NCBI RefSeq assembly: GCF_007859865.1
Contig: NZ_SJPI01000004.1
Location: forward strand, 62,001 to 126,000
Reading direction: 5' to 3'
DNA length: 64,000 nt
Origin: Rubripirellula amarantea
Lineage (GTDB): Bacteria; Planctomycetota; Planctomycetia; Pirellulales; Pirellulaceae
How positions within the stretch are numbered: position 1 is the first letter of the stretch; each line of letters opens with the position of its first letter. Below, piece by piece: positions 37,835-45,297 of this stretch. A program made the position numbers and the translations under genes. The notes under the pieces were generated by a model. That model made no database searches and was not told the origin of the DNA. It saw nothing but the letters and a program-made list of their open reading frames with translations.

Positions 37835-38196
37835 TTGAGGAGCTCCGAGGCTTGTCTGGTGAGCGAGACTTTCAACAACTTCAATGAACGTTCACCTGAG
37901 CAACAACAAACAACATGCCAAGATGGACGGTGTGAACGTTTTTTTCATCCAAAACGTCCACTAGGTATATCGGTGATTCGCAACCTCGGCAAGCGAATTA
38001 TCCAACAAAGTCTTTATTTTTTCGCCGATATCCCTCTAAATTGATTCGCAGTGCGGCTTTTCGACAAAACTGATTAGGTCGCGATTTGTCCCTCGCTGCC
38101 CATCATTGACTGGTCGCCTACAATCCAACGCAATCTGAAATCGTCCATGCAATCGTCCAAAACGTCCGTCCGATCGACCCCGAAGGTCATTCCGCC
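37835..38196. promoter_or_regulatory. Divergent promoter region with a repeated 12-mer
   Basis: A 362-base gap between the sigma factor (minus) and the MerR/B12-type regulator (plus). The 12-mer TCCAAAACGTCC occurs twice in the same orientation, at 37948-37959 and 38156-38167; the second copy ends 29 bases before the regulator start. Two identical 12-mers 208 bases apart are unlikely by chance and could be operators, perhaps for the regulator itself. AT-rich stretches with T-runs occur near 37938-38040. Promoter elements are not assigned. Confidence 0.5.
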
Positions 38197-39078
38197 ATGG
38201 CAGCCCGCCAACCCCAGTATTCACCCAAGCAAGTCGCTGAAGCCTTAGGCGCCAGCGAATCGTCGCTGAAACGTTGGTGTGATCGGGGCGCCATCGCCAC
38301 CATCCGCACGGTGGGCGGACACCGGCGAATCACGTTGGACGGGCTAAGAGATTTTTTGGAAACGTCAGGTCGTGAATTGTTAGCCCCTCAAGTTCTAGGA
38401 CTCCCCAAGCTGGGAGTCGGACGGTCGAGTGAAATTTCCGGCAGCGACGACCCGGACCAGCGGGCATTCCGCAAGGCCATCGTTAACGGCGACGAGGAGG
38501 CTTGCCGGAAGGTCCTGCAGCATCGTTTGGATCAGGGGATGCTAAGGAGCGAAGCGGCAGAGTTCTTTATCGCCGACGCGATGCATGAAGTGGGGGCCGC
38601 GTGGCAATGCAATTCGGTAGACGTCTATCAAGAGAGACGAGGCTGCGAAATCTGCATTCGGTTGATTAGTGAATTGCGTGCCGGTTTGCCTCCCCTTCGC
38701 GACGATGCACCGATCGCGATTGGCGGTACACCCACTGGTGATATCTACCAGCTACCGACGGCGCTAGTGGAGTTGGCACTTCGAGAAGTGGGCTGGAATG
38801 CCGTCAATCTCGGCTGCAATTTGCCTTGGGATAGCTTTGTCCAAGCCTCCCATGACTATCAACCTGAAATGATGTGGTTGAGCGTGTCGCATATTGACGA
38901 CGCACCATCATTTGTAATCGAGCAGAATCGGCTGGCTGATTCCTTGGGGGAAAACGTAACGATGTTGATTGGCGGCCAAGCTCTTACCGACCAAATTCGA
39001 CCTCGTTTACGCTACACCGCGTTTTGCGACAGCATTGGTCATCTCACCGAACTTGCCGCCATGATGAGGCTAAAATAG
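38197..39078 (+). CDS. MerR-like regulator with degenerate B12-binding domain
   Basis: A 293-residue protein. Residues ~8-50 are an excisionase/MerR-type DNA-binding domain (SPKQVAEALGASESSLKRW, then GGHRRI). A helical cap lies at ~90-165, and a Rossmann domain of the cobalamin-binding type at ~170-290 (SVSHID, LIGGQAL). The layout is that of CarH/LitR light-sensing repressors. However, the cobalt-ligand DxHxxG appears as DIYQLP, and the cap EH is ER (YQERRGCE). Family knowledge says these His residues bind B12, so B12 binding in the usual way is doubtful. The gene ends in a 15-base tandem repeat that includes the stop codon. Confidence 0.82.
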   Translation: MAARQPQYSPKQVAEALGASESSLKRWCDRGAIATIRTVGGHRRITLDGLRDFLETSGRELLAPQVLGLPKLGVGRSSEISGSDDPDQRAFRKAIVNGDEEACRKVLQHRLDQGMLRSEAAEFFIADAMHEVGAAWQCNSVDVYQERRGCEICIRLISELRAGLPPLRDDAPIAIGGTPTGDIYQLPTALVELALREVGWNAVNLGCNLPWDSFVQASHDYQPEMMWLSVSHIDDAPSFVIEQNRLADSLGENVTMLIGGQALTDQIRPRLRYTAFCDSIGHLTELAAMMRLK

Positions 39079-39138
39079 ACGAGGCTAAAATAGATGAGGC
39101 TGAAATGGATAAGGCTGAAATGGATAAGGCTCAATGAG
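39064..39138 (+). repeat. 15-bp tandem repeat that includes the stop codon, five copies
   Basis: Five consecutive 15-base units of the type ATGAGGCTAAAATAG. The first is the end of the B12-type regulator gene (Met-Arg-Leu-Lys-stop). The second also ends in TAG; units three and four end in TGG and unit five in GAG. Period is exact, so the reading frame is kept through all units. Confidence 0.95.
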
Positions 39139-39207
39139 CCGTCCACTAGCACTGCATTCCGCTGACGCGCGCGTGCAAAACACCGGTGGATCTTGCTTGT
39201 AAACTGA

Positions 39208-39282
39208 AAAACCGCATTGGCAGCTTATCGATGGTGGAATGCCCCCAAACCACCGACGAAAAGATGCTACCAATGCGGTTTT
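39208..39282. terminator. Large bidirectional hairpin with nested stem
   Basis: A 17-base arm (39208-39224) pairs with 39266-39282 with one G-U-type mismatch. The arms begin with AAAA and end with TTTT, so either strand gives a stem followed by a U-run. Inside the loop a second stem GGTGG (39233-39237) / CCACC (39250-39254) forms. It lies between the convergent regulator and HDOD genes, so a shared terminator is the natural reading. The nested stem makes it larger than a usual intrinsic terminator. Confidence 0.8.
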
Positions 39283-39318
39283 CGCTATTTCAAACCGGCC
39301 GGAAATTTACCGTTGGAC

Positions 39319-40221
39319 TTAGACAAATTCTCGAAGAGATTTCTTGGCGGCAGGCAACTTCATCAGAGGTGCGAAGTCAGCATTGGATTCGTCGACTTCA
39401 TCGAACAGCTCGGCCAACGTTTCACTGGACTTGCCGCTGAGTCGTTCGTAGCCAGATTGAAACTCGGCTTGTTCGTCCCATTCAAGATCGTTGCACGACG
39501 GTAGCAGCGAAGCGAGCGCAACACAGGCAGCTCCGATTTGCTTTTCGTTAAGTGACTTGCAGTCCGCTTCGAGCAAGTCGTCCAAGTGCGTGTGCATCTT
39601 GATCAACGCGACAAAGTCCTCGGGAAGGTTCCATCGCTCGGCCAACATCGCGGCTGCTTCCGCGTGATCCCAACCGAACATCTCTTTTTCAAGTCCGCTC
39701 AAGCGACGACCTTCGCTGGCACGACGTTGAACCAACCCTTCGTATTCGGCAGGCAGTTCCTTAAGCAACAAGGGAATCGCCATGTCCTGCAACAATGCTC
39801 CGGCGAACAAATCTTCTGAGTTAGAAACCGAAAGCGCTCGGCCTAATTTTCGAGCGAAGATGGCGCGGCGAAGTGAGTCTTGCCACAGAGCCTTCAAATC
39901 GAAGGGACCGAACTTTGGATTCGGGATAACGCTGAAGACGGCGTTCCAAAGTGCAAAGTTGGTAACCGCTCGCGTTCCCACCAAGGTCAACGCTTGGTTC
40001 ACGCTGACGATTTCACGGCTGAACCCGAAGTAAGACGAATTGACGAACTTCAACACTTGCCCCATCAAGCCGGGGTCCGCCTCGATCGGCTTAGCAAAAT
40101 CGTTGGGACCGCACTGTGAATTCTGAGACATCTGCAAGAGGCTGATGGCACTGCTGGGCAATGCCGGCAGGACTTCACTGCGAAAGACGTCTTCAAGTTG
40201 GATTTTTGTAATGGTCGTCAT
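39319..40221 (-). CDS. HDOD-domain protein
   Basis: A 300-residue cytosolic protein with an HDOD domain at about residues 12-215 (LPALPSSAISLLQMSQN, EADPGLMGQVLKFVNSSYFGF, ALWNAVF, LLQDMAIPLLL). HDOD proteins are catalytically dead relatives of HD phosphohydrolases and act in signalling, often with chemotaxis or c-di-GMP circuits. No other domain is attached here: the last ~85 residues are helical, with a Glu/Asp-rich stretch. It diverges from the small gene at 40549. Confidence 0.88.
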   Translation of the reverse strand: MTTITKIQLEDVFRSEVLPALPSSAISLLQMSQNSQCGPNDFAKPIEADPGLMGQVLKFVNSSYFGFSREIVSVNQALTLVGTRAVTNFALWNAVFSVIPNPKFGPFDLKALWQDSLRRAIFARKLGRALSVSNSEDLFAGALLQDMAIPLLLKELPAEYEGLVQRRASEGRRLSGLEKEMFGWDHAEAAAMLAERWNLPEDFVALIKMHTHLDDLLEADCKSLNEKQIGAACVALASLLPSCNDLEWDEQAEFQSGYERLSGKSSETLAELFDEVDESNADFAPLMKLPAAKKSLREFV

Positions 40222-40548
40222 CGCAAGACTTATTCGTTGTTAGATAGTGAGGGGTAGCCAGGAAGGATTGCTGCAAAAGAAACCTAGCTTGATCCCGGCT
40301 CTGAAGCGGAATGGACGCCAAAGAGAAATCATTCTGTTCATCAAATCGATCTGGTGGTTTGCCGGTCGTACCGGTGGTAACGACGGAGCAGCCTTGGCCG
40401 TTTCTTCAACATATGAGGCGAAATCGCATCATGAACGTTGCTTGGCCTCCACACGGTGTCCTGGCCTTGTTCTCGTCCCCAACGCTAAACGCTTGACATC
40501 GCTGAACTTGCGTCGATTCCTCAAATAAGCGGATCACCATGTGCGTAA
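40222..40548. other. Divergent intergenic region, no clear features
   Basis: A 327-base region between the HDOD gene and the gene at 40549. A TTGACA occurs about 55 bases before the latter (near 40493), but I could not find a matching -10 at proper spacing. No repeat, hairpin or credible small ORF was found. Confidence 0.4.
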
Positions 40549-41139
40549 GTGTCTGGCATGCACTTGCCTCACATTCACCCTGCTGATCGATCACGACTGA
40601 AGCGATGGGCAACTCAACAAGCAACCATATGCACGCTCGTGTTTTTGGTTGTCAGCTTGCTTGGCGCGTACTCGCGACCACCGGGCTATGCAGAGCAGAG
40701 CCATTCGATGAGGGATCTCGAATCGTCCAACGCGCTAGCTTGGCCCTCGGAAACCGACGCTCCAGAGTTTTTGCAAACAGAGTCTCAGGACACAGACACC
40801 TTGTATCGAGAGACTCTTGTCACTGAGTCCCAAGAACCTTCGATGCGTGAGGTTGCGTCCTACGCGTATGTCCCCGAGGGATGGCGCCGAACTTCGCAGG
40901 GCTGGGAATTCGCGTCGGACTGGCATGACGAATCGCAATACCAGACTCCGGTAATGACGAAGTCGATCAATCGCTGGATCGAAGTGCAGAAGAATCGTGA
41001 ACCACATTGGGTCCAAGCGACACTCGATGCCGTGCGGCGATTGCCACCTTTAACGTTCGCGATCTTGCAAGTTGCCGCCGTGGCGGTGGCAATCTCGATC
41101 ACCTCAACACCCAAGCCTCAGCAAGACACCCATTCTTGA
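40549..41139 (+). CDS. Hypothetical membrane-associated protein, 196 residues
   Basis: No family recognised. A hydrophobic segment (TICTLVFLVVSLLGAY) at residues ~27-43 and a second near the C-terminus (FAILQVAAVAVAISITS, ~170-187) flank a ~125-residue polar region that would lie outside the cytoplasm. That region contains YVPEGWRRTSQGWEFASDW. The ORF starts with GTG; an ATG three codons later (40558) is equally good. A strong hairpin follows 10 bases after the stop. Confidence 0.65.
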   Translation: MSGMHLPHIHPADRSRLKRWATQQATICTLVFLVVSLLGAYSRPPGYAEQSHSMRDLESSNALAWPSETDAPEFLQTESQDTDTLYRETLVTESQEPSMREVASYAYVPEGWRRTSQGWEFASDWHDESQYQTPVMTKSINRWIEVQKNREPHWVQATLDAVRRLPPLTFAILQVAAVAVAISITSTPKPQQDTHS

Positions 41140-41148
41140 TAAAACGAA

Positions 41149-41173
41149 TGCCGAGTGCAAAATGCACTCGGCA
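41149..41173. terminator. Perfect 11-bp stem-loop
   Basis: TGCCGAGTGCA, a three-A loop, then TGCACTCGGCA. It follows the 40549 gene by 9 bases and also lies after the convergent gene ending at 41236. On the minus strand the stem is followed by TTCGTTTTATC, a T-rich tract, so it serves best as a terminator for the minus-strand gene and may act on both. Confidence 0.85.
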
Positions 41174-41235
41174 CAATTGGTTTGAGGCGTCGGTGGAACT
41201 TGAAGGCTTTGAAGGTCTCTGGACCAGGCTATTTG

Positions 41236-42120
41236 CTATTTAGGCAGACGAGCCGTGCGTTGCGCACCGTCTTGCAGTTGCTCGGTCATCCGCGCCCGGT
41301 ATTCCATCATGCTGTTAGGCCCCTGAAATCCAACTACGGTTTCATCCCAATCCAGTTTCTTACTAATCATGCGGCCGGCATCGATATCGAAGCGAATTTC
41401 GCCGTTGCTGAGTTGCTGAATGACTTGAGCCTTGATTGAATCGCTGCCCATAGGCGTGAGCGGTTCGCTGCGAATGGAGATGGTTGCAACACCCGTCTTC
41501 ACTTGCTCGAGCTTGTAAACCTCTTGAATCTTGATCGTCTTCACTTCGCCGTCATCGGTACGAGCCTTAACTTCGCGAGGCACGGTCCACGTGTCGTCGA
41601 TAGCAAGTGCCTGCTCGGGGAGCGCGAGTGCAAGCGACCCCATGCCGAGCTGAGCTTTCGTACCGCCAAAGTCTTCTCGCTCTAACTCTTCGCCGCGAGT
41701 ATCAATCTTGATGGTCGCCAGTTTCTGCCCAATTTGCTCAGCAACCTTTTCGAACACTTGATTGGGTTCCTCGCCACTGGCGCTATCCCAGCGGAGCTCT
41801 TCTTGGTCGCCCTGCTGCTGCGTCATTTCGACGGAATCGATGATGTGATTGAATGTGAAATCCGTCTCGTTTGCCTCGGAAACATCCCAGTGCCGTTCGC
41901 TGACCGTATGAACGTTACTAATTTCTTCTTCGCCGCGAATCCGTGTCTTGGTCTTGGCGACGTGAGTGACTTCGTAACGAATCTTTTCGCCAGCCTTAAG
42001 CTTGTAGCGAAGCTGGTACGTTTCGGGATCTGCAGCGGCGGCTGGTTTGGCAACGGCCGGTGCAATCACCAATCCAACGGCAACAAACCAACAAGCGATC
42101 TTCAAGGCACGCAATTTCAC
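41236..42120 (-). CDS. Secreted protein of the DUF6263 type (tentative)
   Basis: A 294-residue exported protein. A GTG start at 42120 is chosen because GGGAGA lies at 42129-42134 (minus-strand SD, 8-base spacing) and it yields a clean signal peptide (VKLRALKIACWFVAVGLVIA). An upstream open stretch to 42276 gives a non-signal sequence. The mature part is beta-rich with LKAGEKIRYEVTH near the start and TPMGSDSIKAQVIQQLSNGEIRFDIDAGRM in pieces near the end. That pattern recalls DUF6263 proteins, but I assign the name with low certainty. The stop region holds a 7-base duplication, AAATAGC twice. Confidence 0.7.
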   Translation of the reverse strand: MKLRALKIACWFVAVGLVIAPAVAKPAAAADPETYQLRYKLKAGEKIRYEVTHVAKTKTRIRGEEEISNVHTVSERHWDVSEANETDFTFNHIIDSVEMTQQQGDQEELRWDSASGEEPNQVFEKVAEQIGQKLATIKIDTRGEELEREDFGGTKAQLGMGSLALALPEQALAIDDTWTVPREVKARTDDGEVKTIKIQEVYKLEQVKTGVATISIRSEPLTPMGSDSIKAQVIQQLSNGEIRFDIDAGRMISKKLDWDETVVGFQGPNSMMEYRARMTEQLQDGAQRTARLPK

Positions 42121-42364
42121 GTTCGTAGTCTCCCTACTCGACGAGGTTCCAGTTTCACGTCGGCAGGATGTCAAAATCGAGGCTTGGCGACAAGACCGAA
42201 ACTGACCAATCGCAGTGTGCGCAAGCTTGGCAACGTGGCAGCCCGCCCGTATCGGACCAAGCAGGACCGCAGCCATCTATTACTTGGGAAGGACCACCGA
42301 CAAGTGCGGTAAAAGCGGTGTCGATCGTCGCAGTTGTAAATTGGTCCCAGTTATGAAGTCATGA

Positions 42365-42883
42365 CTACGAAGTGAAGACTGAGCTAGCTTCGAAAAAGAG
42401 CCAGCGAACGGCTCCCTGGATGCGAGCAGCAGTGCCAAGCTGTTCTCCCAGGCCCGGCAAAGCCATAGCACAGAACAACACCATCACAAATCCACCGAAG
42501 CCGGCTGCCGAGGTTGCCGATTGCGAAACTCCGCCACCCAAACGTCCCCACAGTGATGCACACTGAAGTTTCGGTGGAGGCGTGAGATCACGAAGTCGTC
42601 GAAGTCCTACCTGCACGGTTCCATCGGGTGCATTGAAGAACCACTGGGCGTTGACTTCGAAGCGTGTTCCGTCGTGTTCGAGTATCCACGACTGGCCGAC
42701 CTTTAACTTGCCAGCCTCTTTTTTCGAAATCAGAACAGTGAAACCGTCGATCGATGTGTCTTGAACTTGGACCGTAGCGGTTTTACGTCCGACGGTGATC
42801 CGCCCGCGACTATGGGCTTCGTCCAGGGCACAGCGAAAGAAATCGTGTTCGATCATTCCGTCAGTCAAATTCTGGGTCGTCAT
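42365..42883 (-). CDS. PilZ-like protein with C-terminal membrane segment
   Basis: A 172-residue protein. Residues ~28-105 have a PilZ-like pattern (VGRKTATVQVQDTSIDGFTVLIS, then VGLRRL), and PilZ domains bind cyclic di-GMP. The upstream RxxxR part of the c-di-GMP site is not obvious. A glycine-rich hydrophobic segment (SAAGFGGFVMVLFCAMAL) near 130-147 should span or touch the membrane. The frame is open to 43030, but the extra 49 residues look non-coding, so the ATG at 42883 is chosen with modest confidence. The stop lies in an imperfect 14-base duplication (GTCTTCACTTCGTA / GTCATGACTTCATA). Confidence 0.6.
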   Translation of the reverse strand: MTTQNLTDGMIEHDFFRCALDEAHSRGRITVGRKTATVQVQDTSIDGFTVLISKKEAGKLKVGQSWILEHDGTRFEVNAQWFFNAPDGTVQVGLRRLRDLTPPPKLQCASLWGRLGGGVSQSATSAAGFGGFVMVLFCAMALPGLGEQLGTAARIQGAVRWLFFEASSVFTS

Positions 42884-43239
42884 CGTGTCGAGACTCCGCG
42901 CGTCGGGCGCTAGGAAAGCTTGGGCGATGCCAAACGTTCCCATGGGTGGGCGTAGATAAGGAAACGGCTCCCCCCGTGGAGCGTTAAAAAGTGCGATCAC
43001 TAGTTTTTCATCCCAGGGAATCGCTCTCACAGGAAGCCTACCCCATCTCTGCCGATTAGGCCGGAAACTTTAGCCAATCTCTAAAGAACGAACGCCAAAT
43101 GGGCATTACCACTGGCAACCCTTGACGGTGATGCCGATTGCTCCGCCAAGACCCAACAATCCCATTACAGGGGTCGTTTCGTGTCGATGGGTAAAACGGA
43201 CCCGTCACCGTGCCCCCGTACGCGATTTCCTAACTGCCA

Positions 43240-45297
43240 ATGTACCAGCCTTCAGCCCTGTCGAAACGCATGGCGGTTGTGATCGCGTTAACGTGCTTGG
43301 CAGCCATCAGCGATTTTTCAAACGGTTCAGTAGCGATTGCGCAAAACCCGCACTGGCAATCTTCCAACGGGAAACGGGCCGATGCTTATCGATCGACCGG
43401 AACTCCTTATCGCCTCGCCCTGCGTCCCGATAAGGACGTATCCGAACAAGACGACCTGTTGGGCGGCGGTGATCTAAGCGGCGATGATTTGCTTGGGGGA
43501 AACGATCTAGTCGGTGGAGATGACCTGCTCGGCAGGAATGACCTGCTAAGTGGCGGTGACTTACTCGACCAAGGTTTCGGAGGGGACGACCCGCTAAGCC
43601 AATTTTCGGCAGCCGTGCCCGAGCCGATCAAGCAGGCCCCAAGCGCGCCGGATCCTCACGAAAAATTGTGGACCGAAAACTGCTATCCCTCGGCCGAATC
43701 GTGTCGCGCGTGCCACCCTGGCCATTACGATGAGTGGCGTTCGAGCGGTCATGCTTACGCGGCAGTATCGCCAATGTTCAATCGCTTTGAACAAGCAATG
43801 ACTGAATTGACACAGGGCACCGTCGGTTCGTTCTGCGTTCGATGTCACTCCCCCGTTCAAACACAACTCAAGATCCCGCGACACGCAAGCATCCTCGACG
43901 CACCGCCCGTAGTGCGTGAGGGCGTGACATGCATCGCCTGTCATCGTGTTCGCGAACACTACTGGCGCGGAAGCAACGGCGATCGGCGCATCGAACCTGG
44001 TGATATCCACGCACCCGTCGGTGGCGCAACGGGCGGCCATGGACTGGCAACCGCGCTTTCGCAATCCGAAAAACTCAAGTTGAAACCCGCAGCCGGACAA
44101 ACCGGCCCCGGCCAAGACATTCACGGATCGAGCTATTTCTTTGAACCGTTGAAGAACAGCGACATCTGCGTCTCCTGTCACCAAGTCGCGGTCCATCCCG
44201 GTATTTTCCTCGAAGTGGTCCATGGCCAATATCGAAACGGGCCGGCGGCTGCCAAAGGAATCTCTTGTGCGGATTGCCACATGGGCGCCGTCCCTGGTAA
44301 GCCCGCCGGCTACGAATGCGGAACGATCGCGGAACTAAGCGGTAAGCCATATGGCGAACCCAAGAAACGGTCCTATCACGGATTTTGGGGTCCGGGATAT
44401 TCAATCGCTCACCCAGGAATTTTTCCTCTTAACCACAAAGCCAAAGACTACTCACCAAGAGAGTGGTTGGAATTTGATTACGAAGCTGGCTGGGGAACCG
44501 AAGAGTTTGAACGCAACGTGCCGCCGGGGATGCATTTCCCTGCGCCTTGGGACAACACCGATGATCGTCGGGACGGACGAAAGGTTATCGACGAGAACCT
44601 AGCGAAGGCTCATGAAAAGCGATCCAACGCGGTGATGACGATGGAAGCCGGACTAAAGGTCAAAGGTCCGCACTTCATCACAAAACCACGAGCGGGCCAA
44701 GGCATGACAATCTCGTATCGAGTCGAAAACTCAAGCGAAGGGCATAATCTGCCAACGGGTTCGCTCGGGGCTCAGCCGCAATTATGGCTCAATGTCGCAC
44801 TGATTGACCCAACCGGAAAACGAGTTTGGGAAAGCGGTTATCTCGACCGCAACGCTGACCTCGCCGACATGCACTCGGTCGAAGTAGCGAAGCATCGAAT
44901 TCCTCGCGACAAAGACCTGTTCAACTTGCAAACTAAGTTTCTGATCAACAACGTTCGCGGGACTGATCGCGAAGCCGCCCTTCCGCTGAACTTTAGTTTG
45001 GACCAGTTGGTGTTCTTGCGACCAGGAGCCGTTCCGGTATCCGTGCTGAATCACCCTCCCTTGATTCGAATGGAAGCGCATTCCATTGCCCCGCTAGACC
45101 ATCGCAATCCGAAATTTCACATTCCCGCATCAGCGATGCAACGACGAGGGACTTACCGCTTAAGTGTTCGCATGAGGAATCGCACCGAACCGATGTACTT
45201 CATGCGTCAAATTGGATGCACACCTGACATGATTCGTCGGATGAACGAAAACATGTTGGACCTTTGCACCAGCAGCCACACGTTCATGGTGAAGTGA
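43240..45297 (+). CDS. Secreted pentahaem cytochrome c (c554-like)
   Basis: A 685-residue exported protein. The signal peptide ends near VAIAQ (residue ~35). Residues ~72-120 form a Gly/Asp/Leu-rich repeat (DDLLGG, NDLVGG, DDLLGR, NDLLSGG). Five CxxCH haem sites follow: CRACH ~155, CVRCH ~200, CIACH ~231, CVSCH ~310 and CADCH ~343. The spacing recalls cytochrome c554-type and hydroxylamine-oxidoreductase-related multihaem proteins. The C-terminal ~200 residues are beta-rich without haem sites. It should move electrons in the periplasm. The start may be the ATG at 43240 or 43270. Its TGA shares a base with the ATG of the next gene (TGATG), so the next protein is translationally coupled. Confidence 0.85.
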   Translation: MYQPSALSKRMAVVIALTCLAAISDFSNGSVAIAQNPHWQSSNGKRADAYRSTGTPYRLALRPDKDVSEQDDLLGGGDLSGDDLLGGNDLVGGDDLLGRNDLLSGGDLLDQGFGGDDPLSQFSAAVPEPIKQAPSAPDPHEKLWTENCYPSAESCRACHPGHYDEWRSSGHAYAAVSPMFNRFEQAMTELTQGTVGSFCVRCHSPVQTQLKIPRHASILDAPPVVREGVTCIACHRVREHYWRGSNGDRRIEPGDIHAPVGGATGGHGLATALSQSEKLKLKPAAGQTGPGQDIHGSSYFFEPLKNSDICVSCHQVAVHPGIFLEVVHGQYRNGPAAAKGISCADCHMGAVPGKPAGYECGTIAELSGKPYGEPKKRSYHGFWGPGYSIAHPGIFPLNHKAKDYSPREWLEFDYEAGWGTEEFERNVPPGMHFPAPWDNTDDRRDGRKVIDENLAKAHEKRSNAVMTMEAGLKVKGPHFITKPRAGQGMTISYRVENSSEGHNLPTGSLGAQPQLWLNVALIDPTGKRVWESGYLDRNADLADMHSVEVAKHRIPRDKDLFNLQTKFLINNVRGTDREAALPLNFSLDQLVFLRPGAVPVSVLNHPPLIRMEAHSIAPLDHRNPKFHIPASAMQRRGTYRLSVRMRNRTEPMYFMRQIGCTPDMIRRMNENMLDLCTSSHTFMVK

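Noticed and set aside
37835-38196. Cobalamin riboswitch upstream of the B12-type regulator
   Set aside because: No B12-box-like conserved stretch was recognised, and the region is short of the paired elements expected.
40490-40548. Sigma-70 promoter starting with TTGACA before the 40549 gene
   Set aside because: No acceptable -10 element was found at 16-18 bases spacing.
42884-43030. 49-codon N-terminal extension of the PilZ-like gene
   Set aside because: No domain or signal sequence. The internal ATG at 42883 starts the recognisable part.
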